DNA of 13,917 nucleotides from Bog-159 sp049516155 (GCA_049516155.1 JBEKTJ010000236.1:1-13917); one strand, 5' to 3'. Counted from the stretch's first letter, positions 1 to 7,861 are shown. The notes: generated by a model not told the origin, from the letters alone. Numbers and translations: made by a program.

Positions 1-1223
1 GCCATCCGCTTGAACTGGCCGGCGGCCACGACTTCGTTGCTGGGCAGGACATTGACCAGGAAGACGCCGACCATATGTTCCTTGGGATCGATCCAAAAGC
101 TGGTTCCCGCCGCGCCTCCCCAATTGTATTCGCCCTCCGAGCCGACGTTCGGCGACTTGCCAGGACCCAGATTCACGGCGAACGTCAAGCCGAAACCGTA
201 GCCTTCCCCCGGCATGCCGCCGGTGCGTGCGAGGGTGCCGAGGTGGTCGCTGCGCATGAGTTCGACCGACTTGCGGCCGAGAATGCGCACGCCGTCCAAT
301 TCGCCGCCGTTCAGCAGCATGGTGACGAATCGCGCATAATCGTCGAGAGTCGATACCGAACCCGCTCCGCCTAATAGCAGCGTTGGCTTCCGCTTGAAGT
401 TCTCTTGCGCGGGGGACGTGGAAGGTTCGATGCCGCCGCCCTTCTTAGGCATGTAAAGGACCGCCAGACGATTCCATTTTTCTTCCGGCACAAAGAAGGC
501 GGTATCCTTCATACCGAGCGGACCGAATATCCGCTGCTCGAAAAACTGGTCGAGCGGCTTGCCGGAGAGGACCTCCACGAGACGGCCCAGCACGTCGATC
601 GAGAAGCCGTAGTGAAACGTCGTGCCAGGCTGGTGGTTTAAAGGGGCGGTAGCCAGACGGCGTACCGCTTCGCCCAAATCGAAAGGCACCCACCCGTTTC
701 CGCCCGTCACACCCAGCTTCTTGTAAGCCGGCTCGCCGTTTTCATCCTTCGGTCCGTCGTAGTCGAGACCGCTGGTGTGACGGAACAGGTCGCGGACCGT
801 GATGGGACGATCGGCGGGAACGGTGTAGTATGTGCGGTGGCCGGCGGCGTCAAACGACTCTTGAGCCACGCTCATCTTGGTGAACTCCGGAAGGTACTTC
901 GATAGCGGATCGGCGAGCGAAAACTTGCCTTCCTCATAAAGAATCATCGCGGCGACGCCGGTGATGGCTTTGGTCATGGAGTACATACGCACGATGGTGT
1001 CGGGCTTATAAGAACCCCAGGTCTCCCGGAAGACGACCTTACCGTGGCGCGCGATGAGGCCGGAAGCGCCGTTCAGACGCCCAATGGCGATGTGTTCCTG
1101 CATCACCGTGTTAATGCGGTTCAGGCGATCGCTGGAGAAACCAGCCTGTTCCGGAGGGGCGGTCGGCAAACTCGCGCCGAGCACCAGCGATGCGACCGAA
1201 CAGAAAACGAAGAGTATCCGCAT
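1..1223 (-). CDS. Class C beta-lactamase-like serine hydrolase (3' end outside window)
   Basis: Translating the minus strand from ATG at 1223 gives 407 open codons that run off the left edge, so the C-terminus is missing. Residues 1-17 form a signal peptide (MRILFVFCSVASLVLGA), so the protein is probably periplasmic or exported. The catalytic SxxK motif of the beta-lactamase/penicillin-binding-protein fold is S82-M-T-K85 (in MYSMTKAITG). A Tyr motif, YGFS, lies near residue 205, and a third-strand motif, GGAAGTSFW, near 369-377 replaces the usual KTG/HxG. Family members (Pfam Beta-lactamase, PF00144) include esterases, D-aminopeptidases and AmpC enzymes. The extended spacing and the AAGTSFW motif favour an esterase-type hydrolase over a resistance enzyme; this is inference. 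No strong Shine-Dalgarno precedes the ATG, but the signal peptide starts there. It is downstream of the toxin gene on the same strand with a 165-bp gap, probably as a separate unit. Confidence 0.9.
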   Translation of the reverse strand, partial: MRILFVFCSVASLVLGASLPTAPPEQAGFSSDRLNRINTVMQEHIAIGRLNGASGLIARHGKVVFRETWGSYKPDTIVRMYSMTKAITGVAAMILYEEGKFSLADPLSKYLPEFTKMSVAQESFDAAGHRTYYTVPADRPITVRDLFRHTSGLDYDGPKDENGEPAYKKLGVTGGNGWVPFDLGEAVRRLATAPLNHQPGTTFHYGFSIDVLGRLVEVLSGKPLDQFFEQRIFGPLGMKDTAFFVPEEKWNRLAVLYMPKKGGGIEPSTSPAQENFKRKPTLLLGGAGSVSTLDDYARFVTMLLNGGELDGVRILGRKSVELMRSDHLGTLARTGGMPGEGYGFGLTFAVNLGPGKSPNVGSEGEYNWGGAAGTSFWIDPKEHMVGVFLVNVLPSNEVVAAGQFKRM

Positions 1224-1279
1224 GAGGGCAAATCTACCACAGAAGCTACCGCCCACGGCTCGGGGGCGCCGGAACCTCA

Positions 1280-1366
1280 TCAAGTGACTGCGGTCTGGGC
1301 CGCTCCGCTCGGCATAATGGCTGCCGTCAGCAGCACAATGCCAGCGAAGAGCAGCCGGCCCGACAT
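1280..1366 (-). CDS. Small ORF with a signal-peptide-like sequence (28 aa), unknown
   Basis: A 28-codon ORF fills most of the gap between the toxin and the serine hydrolase. It starts MSGRLLFAGIVLLTAAIMPS and ends shortly after an AAQ-type cleavage-like site: a short basic n-region, a hydrophobic core of about 13 residues and a small-residue motif, which is a textbook signal peptide. There is almost no mature protein after it, and two stop codons (TGATGA) close the frame. It may be the 5' relic of a lost secreted protein, possibly an older upstream part of the serine hydrolase region, or a small membrane peptide. There is no clear Shine-Dalgarno, so expression is doubtful. Confidence 0.3.
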   Translation of the reverse strand: MSGRLLFAGIVLLTAAIMPSGAAQTAVT

Positions 1367-1388
1367 TTTCGACCGGACGGCCTGCGAG

Positions 1389-1736
1389 TCAATGGAAAGG
1401 ACTCCGGTCTAAGCCGGCCAATTCCTCCCATCGGAGGGCATATCCCAATGCCCGTTTCACCTCGCGATGCCGCGATGGCGCTAAAGCGCCCGCCCGGGAA
1501 TCCAGCCACTGGCGCGCGGCGGTGCGGACGTTATCGAGGTTGGCGACGCATGCTGACGGCAGCCCTTCGCGCCGACCCAGTTTGACCTCCACTGGGACGG
1601 CCCGGACGGTAGTGGTGATCTCGGCGACGATGAACTTGTTCAGATATTGATAGGCGTCATTGCGGCTCAGCAGCAGCACGGGGCGGCGGCCCGCAGGCGC
1701 GGGCAAGTCCGCCCACCAAATCTCGAACTGCCTCAC
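1389..1736 (-). CDS. MazF/PemK-family toxin (putative mRNA endonuclease)
   Basis: I chose the GTG start at 1736 because it overlaps the antitoxin stop by 4 bases (GTGA), giving a 115-aa protein, the normal size for MazF; the open frame upstream is read-through. The N-terminus (VRQFEIWWADLPAPAGRRPV) carries the family signature G/F-E-I-W-W-A-D-L-P...GRRPV and the following strand LLLSRN (residues 21-26), typical of the SH3-like barrel of PemK/MazF toxins (PF02452). These toxins cleave single-stranded mRNA at short sequences and are neutralised by the partner made from the same transcript. The C-terminal helix (residues 88-105, SRHREVKRALGYALRWEE) fits the family helix that follows the barrel. 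Cleavage specificity cannot be read from the sequence. Confidence 0.85.
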   Translation of the reverse strand: MRQFEIWWADLPAPAGRRPVLLLSRNDAYQYLNKFIVAEITTTVRAVPVEVKLGRREGLPSACVANLDNVRTAARQWLDSRAGALAPSRHREVKRALGYALRWEELAGLDRSPFH

Positions 1737-1957
1737 GGTTTGTAGGCCTCGGCGGTGGACCAGTCGTCGGCATCCGAGATCGAATCGGGCTGTTTGCGGT
1801 AGGCTTCGCGCATGGCATGGTACTCGGCTTGACGGATCGCCTTTCGAATGGCTTGCCGCACAAACTCCGACCGCTGGCGTTTTCCAGGCGCCGCAATGCG
1901 GTTCAATGCCGTAAGGGTGGGCTCGTCCAACTGGATCAGGAGCGGTTTCATATACAT
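1733..1957 (-). CDS. Ribbon-helix-helix antitoxin of the MazF partner
   Basis: This 74-aa protein begins with a short strand (KPLLIQLDEPTLTALNRIA), followed by two helices containing RSEFVRQAIRKAIRQAEY, the strand-helix-helix pattern of MetJ/Arc/CopG DNA-binding antitoxins. The acidic, flexible tail (DSISDADDWSTAEAYKP) is the kind of segment that wraps and blocks MazF. It ends in a 4-base overlap with the toxin start, so the two are translationally coupled. Two in-frame ATGs are possible, at 1957 and 1951. A TATAAT-like hexamer lies immediately upstream, so the message may be leaderless or begin between them. Such antitoxins usually repress their own promoter, helped by the toxin. Confidence 0.85.
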   Translation of the reverse strand: MYMKPLLIQLDEPTLTALNRIAAPGKRQRSEFVRQAIRKAIRQAEYHAMREAYRKQPDSISDADDWSTAEAYKP

Positions 1958-1978
1958 TGATTATATCGAGCGTTGATA
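1949..1978 (-). promoter_or_regulatory. Putative toxin-antitoxin promoter and palindromic operator
   Basis: Reading the minus strand, TATAAT occupies 1965-1960, only two bases before the first antitoxin ATG (1957). Transcription would then start at about 1954-1952, giving a leaderless or near-leaderless mRNA from the ATG at 1951. No good -35 TTGACA is visible. The -10 is embedded in AT-rich inverted repeats: ATATC (7-nt spacer) GATAT just upstream, and a wider CATAT...ATATG pair spanning the start codon. This is a plausible operator for autoregulation by the ribbon-helix-helix antitoxin. The hexamer and repeats are seen directly; their function is inferred. Confidence 0.4.
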
Positions 1979-2210
1979 TGGTTGAGGTGATCCCTCGGCG
2001 GCGTTTGGCTATTCGCGTACGGCGTGCGACAACTACTGGAGTAAATACATTTCTGTCTCGCCGGAGGAATCCTGATGGCCGCTGTCCCATGTCCCCCATA
2101 TGGAGGAATTGTTTGGTTCCTTGCATGTGTCTCGCGCTCGCTAGGCGGTTCCAGTCAGGATCCTCGTCTTCGCCGCTCGCCGCCCGTCTGTGTATTTGTC
2201 GAAAGGGAAA

Positions 2211-3435
2211 CTATTCCCGCAGGTCGGGCAACGCCGCCATAATCGACAAGATTGTTGACGTTGAGAATGGGTTTGGGCCGCGCATGAACTTCTCTGGTCT
2301 TGACACACGAAGGTTGGCTTTGGCGAGGATAGGCAGCGGGTCGACCAGCTTCCCAGCCACCGGAACTGGGGCTAACTTGATTTTATGTGTAATTGCGAGG
2401 TCCGTTGCGCGTTCGAAATGGAATTCCGCTTTGTTCCTATCTTGGCTCTGAATGAAGTTGAGGGCCAGCTCCATGTGCAGCCCAATGATGGTCCAAATGT
2501 CGCCTCCTCTCGTATTACCAATGGATTCAATAGCCGTGTCGATTGCTGAACTGGTCTTACCCATCGCCCGCTGCAAGCGTGGCGCGCGTAAATTGTGCGC
2601 TGAGGCGGGCCTGCGGGTCGTGCTTCGCGCTCGCTTCCGCTTCTGCAATTCTGCTGACAAGGTCGGCACTGGTTCGCTCGCGCGTACTTTGGGCCGTGGG
2701 AGTGTGAGCGAGGACGAAGCGTTTGATCATTCGGGCTAGACGCTGTTGATTCTCAGAGGGATGAGGAGGAACGAGCTCTTTCTTTGAGAGCAGCAATGTC
2801 ACCTCGGCAAGTGCCATCGCGGTTGGGAGGTCCGCGTGGTCGTACATCACCAACGACAACTGACTCGTGAATTCGGCGCTCCAATACCACGCCTGAGGCT
2901 CAGTCCTATGCGGCGCGATCAGTCCGGCAAAGCTGGCAGCGGTATCGAGGAGGAGATCGGGGCGGCCCTCTCGACGCAGTTGTGCCAAGGCGAAGACCAG
3001 GGCTTCGGCGGCATTCGTCCATTTGTCTAAATGATGCAAGAATAGGTGGGCGACAAGCCTGTTACACGCATACGATCTTCGGTGGTCGTTATCATCGAAG
3101 GCTTGTCTGGCGGTGTTACAGAGGTCCCGTGGATCGAGGTCATCAAGTAACTGAGTGGTTGTCTTATTGCGTTCTATTCCACTATTGTAACCGGCGGCGA
3201 CCGGTACAAGATTTGCGAAGATCGTATCGCTTGAGTCTTCGTTGACATGGTGCGCGTCGAGCCCAGGTCTTTTGCCACTGATAACGCACCTGTTACCATA
3301 ATACTCAAGCACCTCCGCCTTCAGACCCTTGCTGGCCCTCTGGCGCGGCCCCGGTTCCGGGCAAGACATGTATCTGCGCAGGCGCTCGTTGAAGAACGAA
3401 TCCCAATCACTGCAAGATGGATTGGTAATCGGCAA
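2211..3435 (-). pseudogene. HNH-like (HNN) nuclease with TPR-like C-terminal region, split by a +1 frameshift
   Basis: The first frame (292 aa, TTG start at 3435, ending 2557) contains an HNH-type beta-beta-alpha metal motif: NRCVISGK at residues 48-55, DAHHVN at 60-65 (H62, H63), FANLVP at 73-78 (N75) and a terminal Asn (N84) in GYNSGIE where HNH enzymes often have His. The rest is alpha-helical with TPR-like helices (AEALVFALAQLRREG; ATAMALAEVT-type). The frame stops at GDGTAA, but the next frame continues a TPR-like pattern (KTSSAIDTAIESIG, then IGLHMELALNF and KAEFHFERATDLA) to a stop at 2211. Removing one G from the run at 2560-2562 yields AAGDGKTSSAID and a continuous 407-codon protein. 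The alternative is a second gene from ATG at 2564 overlapping the first by 8 bases. An in-frame TAA sits immediately upstream of the TTG. The role is unknown; a nuclease-helical-repeat architecture next to a toxin-antitoxin pair hints at defence, but this is speculative. Confidence 0.65.
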
Positions 3436-3635
3436 CTCTCCCCATTATCGCAGAGCCATCCCCTGGGGAAGTTCCGCATTACTCAATCGGCGCTTGGGGA
3501 ACCCTGAGGCGTGAACGACGGCGGGTCCGCTTGCAGGCAGTTCCTTGACCCAAGACGGGAGCCAATGCCGTGGTGTCCATCACGGGCATACGGCCTGTTT
3601 GCCTGGCCGCCGCGAAGTGTGCAGCGCACGCGCCA

Positions 3636-4777
3636 TCACAAGACAACTAACTCCTTCTGCATCTCCCCCGTGACCCGCGCCTCCGTCTCGCCCACAAACA
3701 TGTTCACTTCCGACCGAATCCCGAAGTCTTTCAGATACACGCCTGGCTCGATGGAAAAGCAGGTCCACGGCACCACCCGCCGCTCGTCATGCGTCTCCAG
3801 ATTATCCATATTTGCTCCGTTGCCGTGCGATGCACGAAGTACTTGCCGTAGCCGTGACTCGCGATGAAGCCGCGTGCGGCGTCATCCACTTCGAAGCCGC
3901 GCAACTCATGGCCAGCCGCCACAGTATCCTTAACCTTGGCGATGGCCGCGTCGCGGGCGCCGCTGACCACGCCGTACACCTTCAGCATTTCCTCGCTAGG
4001 GTGGTCGCCGCAGAAGCCGGTCCAGGTGATGTCGTAGTAGACCGCGCCAGGCTGATCGAGCTTGGCCCACATGTCCAGAAGCACCAGGTCGCCGCTGCGA
4101 ATTTCGGAGGTGATTTCGGCAGTCGGCTCGTAATGCGGATTCGCGGCGTTGGCGTTGACGCCCACGATCGGCCCATCCTCCGCGAACAGGCCGGCTTTGG
4201 CGAAGCCATCGCGCACGAACTGCGCGACCGCGAATTCTTGCGTTACGCCGCCCGCACGGGTGATCTCGCGGACCATCTCGAAGGCCTGCGCGCGCACGCG
4301 GTCCACGCGGCGGCCCGCCTCCAGGTGCGATTCCAGCGCCTCCGCGCTCCAGCGCGCTTCGAAGTGCTGGATCAGCTCGGCGGAGCTGACCACGTCCACA
4401 CCGAGGCTGCGCACCAGCTCCACCGTGCCCGCATCCACCATGGCCACATATGGAATCGCACACAGTGGCGAATACTGCATGGCCACGCGCCGCGCATCGC
4501 CCACCAGCGCGCGCAACCCGCCGGTCTGCTCACTCCAGCTCGAGTAGCGGATCTTGTCACCCGGCAGCGAATCCAACCGGGCCGACTCGATACGATGCAC
4601 CAAACCGCGCGGCTCGCCGGCCGCCGGAATCCAGTAATACCAGCGCCGCGTCACGTGGGACGCGGGCTGAAAGCCCAGCACCCGATACGCCAGCGGATCG
4701 CGCTTATGATGGTCGAAGAACAACCACCCGTCCAGCTTCTGCTTTTGCAATTCTTCCTGAATAGCCGCGATGTTCAT
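3636..4777 (-). pseudogene. M24-family Xaa-Pro dipeptidase/aminopeptidase, broken by an internal deletion
   Basis: The N-terminal half (MNIAAIQEELQKQKLDGWLF) is a creatinase-type N-domain and residues from about 155 are the pita-bread M24 domain of proline peptidases. The first two metal ligands are visible as D235 (LLDMWAK) and D249 (YYDITWTGF). The frame is normal to HRT (residues 316-318) and then becomes nonsense, stopping at 3731. The correct C-terminus continues in another frame: GNGANMDNLETHDERR, then FSIEPGVY and RSEVNMF with both Glu ligands, stopping at TGA 3638-3636. Family members have about ten residues of the type GHSIGxEVH between HRT and GNGANMDN. These are absent at 3825-3828, including the metal-binding His. 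A deletion of 3n+1 bases, probably between two GCAC copies, explains both the loss and the frameshift. The start ATG overlaps the symporter stop (ATGA), so the two genes formed an operon. Confidence 0.88.
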
Positions 4778-6162
4778 TTTTCAAAAGGCTCCAGATTGGC
4801 GCGGGTAGGCGGCGCCGTCGCCAGGCTGACCACGATCAGCGCCAGCACGGAAACACCCAGCGCGGGATAGACGGCGTCCAGCCGTTGTATGTCCAGAATT
4901 TGCCAGGCCACGGTGATGACGGTTCCCAAAACGATGGAACTGATGGCGCCTGCCGCGTTGGCCCGCTTCCAAAAGAATACCGCCATCACAGAGGGAGTGA
5001 CAGCCGCGCCATAAACCGTGTAAGCGTACAGGGCGGCTTTCAGGATCGACTCGAAGTAGGCGGCCTGCAACAGCGCGAACGCGCCCAGGGCGATCACCAG
5101 CAGACGCGAGACGATCAGGGTACGGCGCTCGCTGGCCCTGGGATCGATGAAGCGCTTGTAGACGTCGTGAATCAAGTTGCTGGCGGGCGAGAACAGGTAA
5201 TTGTTGGCGGTGGAAATCACTTTTGCGAAAACGCCGCCGAGCAGGATGGCGCCCACCACCTCAGGCAAGCGCATGCGCGCGGTCAGGGGGATGATCTCGC
5301 GGGGACGGTCGGTATGCAGCGTGGAACTGCCGATGACGGCGATGGTGATGATGACGGTTTCGAGCACCAACGTGCCGGCGATCCATCCGAAGACGGCCCA
5401 GCGGGCGTCGCGTTCCGATCGCGCCGAGAAGAATTTCTGATACATGCCCTGATTGCCGATCAGCAACAGCAGAGTCGGCAGCAAATATCCGAGGCAATGC
5501 ACCCAGCCGAGCGGTCCGAACACGGTGAAATGATCGGCGGGCAAGGCAGCGTGGACGGCCGGCCATCCGCCGGTGCGCGCCAGAAGCAGTGGCAGCGAAA
5601 TCAAGGCGATGATGGTGACCAGCAGGCCGATGATCAGGTCCAGGTACGCGACGGATGCCATGCCGGCCAGCGCGGTAAAGGTGATGACGAAGGCGGCGAT
5701 GATGTTCATGCCGGTCTTTTGATCGAGCGAGGGGAAGATCAGGGTCAGAATATCGCCGCCGCCTTTGAACTGGTAACTGGTGATGACGGTGTAAGAAATC
5801 ACGATGGCGATGGTGGCCAGCACGCGGGCGGCGGTATTGTAGCGGGTTTCCAGAAGATCGGGCACGGTGAACTGCGCGAAGCGGCGCGCGCGGCCGGCGA
5901 TGACGGCGATCAGGACCAGTCCGAACCAGCCGCCGGCGGGCTGCCAGAGGGCGGAGAAGCCGTTGAGATAGGCGTTTTCGCCGCCGGCGAAAAGACTGCC
6001 CGCGCCGATCCAGGAGGAAAGCAGGGTGAAGACGAGCACGGGCCAGGTGAGCTTGCGGCCCGCGACCAGGAAATCGGCTTGGTTCTTGACGGTGAGCGAG
6101 CGCACCACGGCGGTGGTCAGCAGCACCGCGACAATTATCGACAACACTACGGTGTAGATCAT
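4774..6162 (-). CDS. Sodium:solute symporter (SSF family)
   Basis: This 462-aa protein is a polytopic inner-membrane transporter with about 13 hydrophobic segments, the normal SSF (SLC5-like, LeuT-fold) size. Signatures include the N-terminal NQADFLVAGRKLTWPVLVFT followed by LSSWIGAGSLFAGGENAY (residues about 48-65, TM1-TM2), QFTVPDLLETRY near residue 100, and STANNYLFSPASNLIHDVYK, the TM8-region motif that contributes the Na2 sodium site. The transported solute cannot be assigned from sequence. Pairing with a downstream M24 prolidase-like gene, overlapped by ATGA, suggests use of proline-containing peptides or related amino compounds. The partner is now broken. There is no strong Shine-Dalgarno before the ATG at 6162. 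The sequence directly upstream is a relic of a DUF167 gene, so the present promoter and ribosome entry may be inherited from that ancestral arrangement. Confidence 0.93.
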   Translation of the reverse strand: MIYTVVLSIIVAVLLTTAVVRSLTVKNQADFLVAGRKLTWPVLVFTLLSSWIGAGSLFAGGENAYLNGFSALWQPAGGWFGLVLIAVIAGRARRFAQFTVPDLLETRYNTAARVLATIAIVISYTVITSYQFKGGGDILTLIFPSLDQKTGMNIIAAFVITFTALAGMASVAYLDLIIGLLVTIIALISLPLLLARTGGWPAVHAALPADHFTVFGPLGWVHCLGYLLPTLLLLIGNQGMYQKFFSARSERDARWAVFGWIAGTLVLETVIITIAVIGSSTLHTDRPREIIPLTARMRLPEVVGAILLGGVFAKVISTANNYLFSPASNLIHDVYKRFIDPRASERRTLIVSRLLVIALGAFALLQAAYFESILKAALYAYTVYGAAVTPSVMAVFFWKRANAAGAISSIVLGTVITVAWQILDIQRLDAVYPALGVSVLALIVVSLATAPPTRANLEPFEK

Positions 6163-6166
6163 GGTG

Positions 6167-6237
6167 TCAGCGAGTTTTCAGCTCCGCATATCTCCACTAC
6201 TTTGGTCCGGTTTGACAAGCCTAACACGATCCGCGCC
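6167..6237 (-). pseudogene. Relic of a second DUF167 gene 3' end
   Basis: The minus strand reads ARIVLGLSNRTKVVEICGAE, nearly the same as RIVLGLSNRTKVVQIDGAS of the intact DUF167 gene at 6361-6636. At DNA level 6181-6232 aligns without gaps to 6413-6464 with most bases identical. The 38 bases corresponding to 6375-6412 are missing, and the final codons plus stop (6167-6181) align to 6361-6375. The stop lies four bases before the symporter ATG. No start or N-terminal part exists, so it is not a working gene. Confidence 0.8.
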
Positions 6238-6302
6238 GTCCTATAAATAAAGTGAAAAACGCCATTCGAGGTTATCGCAGTCGCTGTCACGTGAAGTGTC
6301 GG

Positions 6303-6356
6303 AGCGACCCAGAGAGGAAAGCAAGTAAAGACCAGCATGGGCCACGCGCAGATTAT
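6303..6356 (-). pseudogene. Relic of a second symporter gene 5' end
   Basis: Positions 6306-6344 align to 6007-6045 inside the intact symporter, the codons for TWPVLVFTLLSSWIG, with most bases identical and two one-base gaps. Positions 6347-6356 align to the symporter start (6153-6162), with the ATG changed to ATA. About 107 bases between the two blocks have been deleted. Weaker similarity to the next symporter codons may continue left to about 6260. It directly follows the intact DUF167 stop with the same four-base spacing that the relic DUF167 has before the intact symporter, which shows the ancestral order DUF167-symporter. Confidence 0.75.
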
Positions 6357-6360
6357 GGTG

Positions 6361-6636
6361 TTAGCGAGCCTTCAGCAAGGAGTTCAGGCGGCCATCCAGC
6401 AGATCTTGCGAGGCTCCGTCGATCTGCACTACTTTGGTCCGGTTCGATAAGCCCAACACGATCCGTACGCCCGATTGCGGCACGCCGGCCAAGTCCGCAA
6501 AGAACCGCACGCAAGCATCATTCGCTTTGCCGTCTACCGGCGGCGCGGCCAGATCCAGCTTCCATGCATCGCCGATGCGACCGGTAACGCGCGTGCACCG
6601 GGCGCGCGGATGCACCTTCACCGTGATGCGCGCCAC
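6361..6636 (-). CDS. DUF167 (YggU-like) family protein
   Basis: A 91-aa protein starting VARITVKVHPRARCTRVTG and containing the family core LAAPPVDGKANDACVRFFA (residues 29-47, the conserved PPVDGKAN motif) and VRIVLGLSNRTKVVQIDG (57-74, matching the common V-x-I-x-x-G-x-x-S-R-x-K pattern). YggU/DUF167 proteins are small alpha/beta proteins of uncertain biochemical role. I chose the GTG at 6636 because GGAG lies five bases upstream and the first beta-strand is complete; it overlaps the ATPase gene by 19 bases. A second GTG at 6621 overlaps the ATPase stop as GTGA but would remove the first strand. Its 3' end is duplicated as a relic at 6167-6237. Confidence 0.85.
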   Translation of the reverse strand: MARITVKVHPRARCTRVTGRIGDAWKLDLAAPPVDGKANDACVRFFADLAGVPQSGVRIVLGLSNRTKVVQIDGASQDLLDGRLNSLLKAR

Positions 6637-7817
6637 GCGATCTCCGCGCGCAGATTCGCCACGCCGGCCGCCACGCGCGTATCCACCACGTCGAACGGGA
6701 TGACGTCGTCCAGCCAGTCGTGGCTGGAACCGTCGGGGCCTTGGGTGGCCACGGTCAGCGTGTACTGCTGTGGAGTGAGCCAACAGGAGAAGTTGAAATC
6801 CACCTCCAACTCGTCGCCGGACTGGTAGCTGCCGAGGTGCTTTTTCTCGATGCGCGTATTGGTGCCGTAAACATCCATGCCGATGCGGTTGCGGATCAGG
6901 ATACCCACCATGGGATCGCAAGCCGCCTGATGAAAGCGGGTGCGCACGCGCACGGTGACAGTCTCGCCGCCAGCCACCGATGTTGCGGGCTTGCCGCTGG
7001 CGCCCAGCAGATCGACACCCAGGATCTCACTGACTCCATCGCCGTGCCGATAACTGGCCTCGAAGCGCTGCTGCTTCTCCTGGCGAGCCTGCTGCTTTTC
7101 TAGCACCAGCCCGATGTAGCGGTTGATCACGTCGCTAGGCGCGCCTTGCGCCTCTATGCGGCCGTCGAGCAGCAGAATAGCCCGGTTCGAAAGCTGCTTT
7201 ACCAGTCCCAGATCGTGCGAGACGAACAGCACCGTGATTTTGCGTTCGCGGAGTTCCTCAAACTTGCGCACGCAGCGATTGGCGAACACCGCATCGCCCA
7301 CGGCCAAAGCTTCGTCGACGATCAGGATTTCGGGATCCACGTGGATGGCGGTGGCGAAGGCCAGGCGGACGTACATGCCGCTGGAATATTCCTTCACGGG
7401 GCGCGCGATAAACTCGCCGATCTCCGCGAAGGCTTCGATGGAGGGCATGGCGCGTTCGATTTCGGCGCGGCTCAGCCCCATGATTTCACCGTTCAGAAAA
7501 ACATTTTCGCGGCCGCTGAATTCGGGGTTGAAGCCCGCACCCAGTTCGAGCAGCGCGGCGATGCGCCCACGGGTTACCACACGCCCCTTGGTGGGCTGCA
7601 GGATGCCCGCCACGATTTGGAGCAGCGTGCTCTTGCCGGAGCCGTTTGGTCCGACCAGGGCTAGGGTCTCGCCCTTTTCCACCTGGAAGCCGATATCGCG
7701 CAGCGCCCAGAAGTCAGTGTGAAACTTGCGCTTGGTGAATGGAAGCGATTCGCGCAGGCGGTCGGCGGGGCGGCGGTAAAGCTTGTACAGCTTCGATACG
7801 TTCTGGAGCAGGACCAC
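6618..7817 (-). CDS. Polysaccharide-export ABC transporter ATP-binding protein (Wzt/TagH-like)
   Basis: A 399-aa ATPase with Walker A GPNGSGKST (56-64), signature YSSGMYVRLAFA (144-155), Walker B ILIVDEALAVGD (164-175) and switch His in SHD (H201). The variant signature SSGM and the GRIAALLELGAGFNPEFSGREN segment (85-105) are diagnostic of the Wzt/TagH/KpsT subgroup that exports O-antigen, teichoic acid or other long glycans. Residues from about 255 form a beta-rich C-terminal domain of the Wzt_C type (GGETVTVRVRTRF... WLTPQQYTLTVATQG), which in O-antigen transporters reads the glycan end-group. The partner permease (Wzm) is not in this window; the gene instead follows a sigma factor by 44 bases. 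The start is GTG at 7817, with an in-frame stop two codons upstream. It acts at the cytoplasmic face of the inner membrane. Confidence 0.92.
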   Translation of the reverse strand: MVLLQNVSKLYKLYRRPADRLRESLPFTKRKFHTDFWALRDIGFQVEKGETLALVGPNGSGKSTLLQIVAGILQPTKGRVVTRGRIAALLELGAGFNPEFSGRENVFLNGEIMGLSRAEIERAMPSIEAFAEIGEFIARPVKEYSSGMYVRLAFATAIHVDPEILIVDEALAVGDAVFANRCVRKFEELRERKITVLFVSHDLGLVKQLSNRAILLLDGRIEAQGAPSDVINRYIGLVLEKQQARQEKQQRFEASYRHGDGVSEILGVDLLGASGKPATSVAGGETVTVRVRTRFHQAACDPMVGILIRNRIGMDVYGTNTRIEKKHLGSYQSGDELEVDFNFSCWLTPQQYTLTVATQGPDGSSHDWLDDVIPFDVVDTRVAAGVANLRAEIAWRASR

Positions 7818-7861
7818 AATCCATCATTCTGACACGAACGCGCGCGCGGGGCAGCTTGGAA

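Noticed and set aside
1737..2126. Long toxin reading frame (245 aa) starting at 2126
   Set aside because: The upstream part is the antitoxin gene read in another frame; MazF homology begins only at the GTG at 1736.
2075..2242. 55-codon plus-strand ORF preceded by GGAGGA
   Set aside because: Good ribosome site, but the product is Pro/Arg-rich low-information sequence, it overlaps the 3' end of the HNH gene on the other strand, and it resembles no family I know.
3812..4870. 352-aa plus-strand open frame opposite the M24 gene
   Set aside because: His/Ala/Arg-rich antisense shadow with no domain; the minus strand carries recognisable M24 metal-ligand motifs.
4885..6246. 453-aa plus-strand open frame opposite the symporter
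   Set aside because: Composition is Gly/Asp/Gln-rich antisense of a GC-rich membrane protein; the minus-strand frame has clear SSF motifs.
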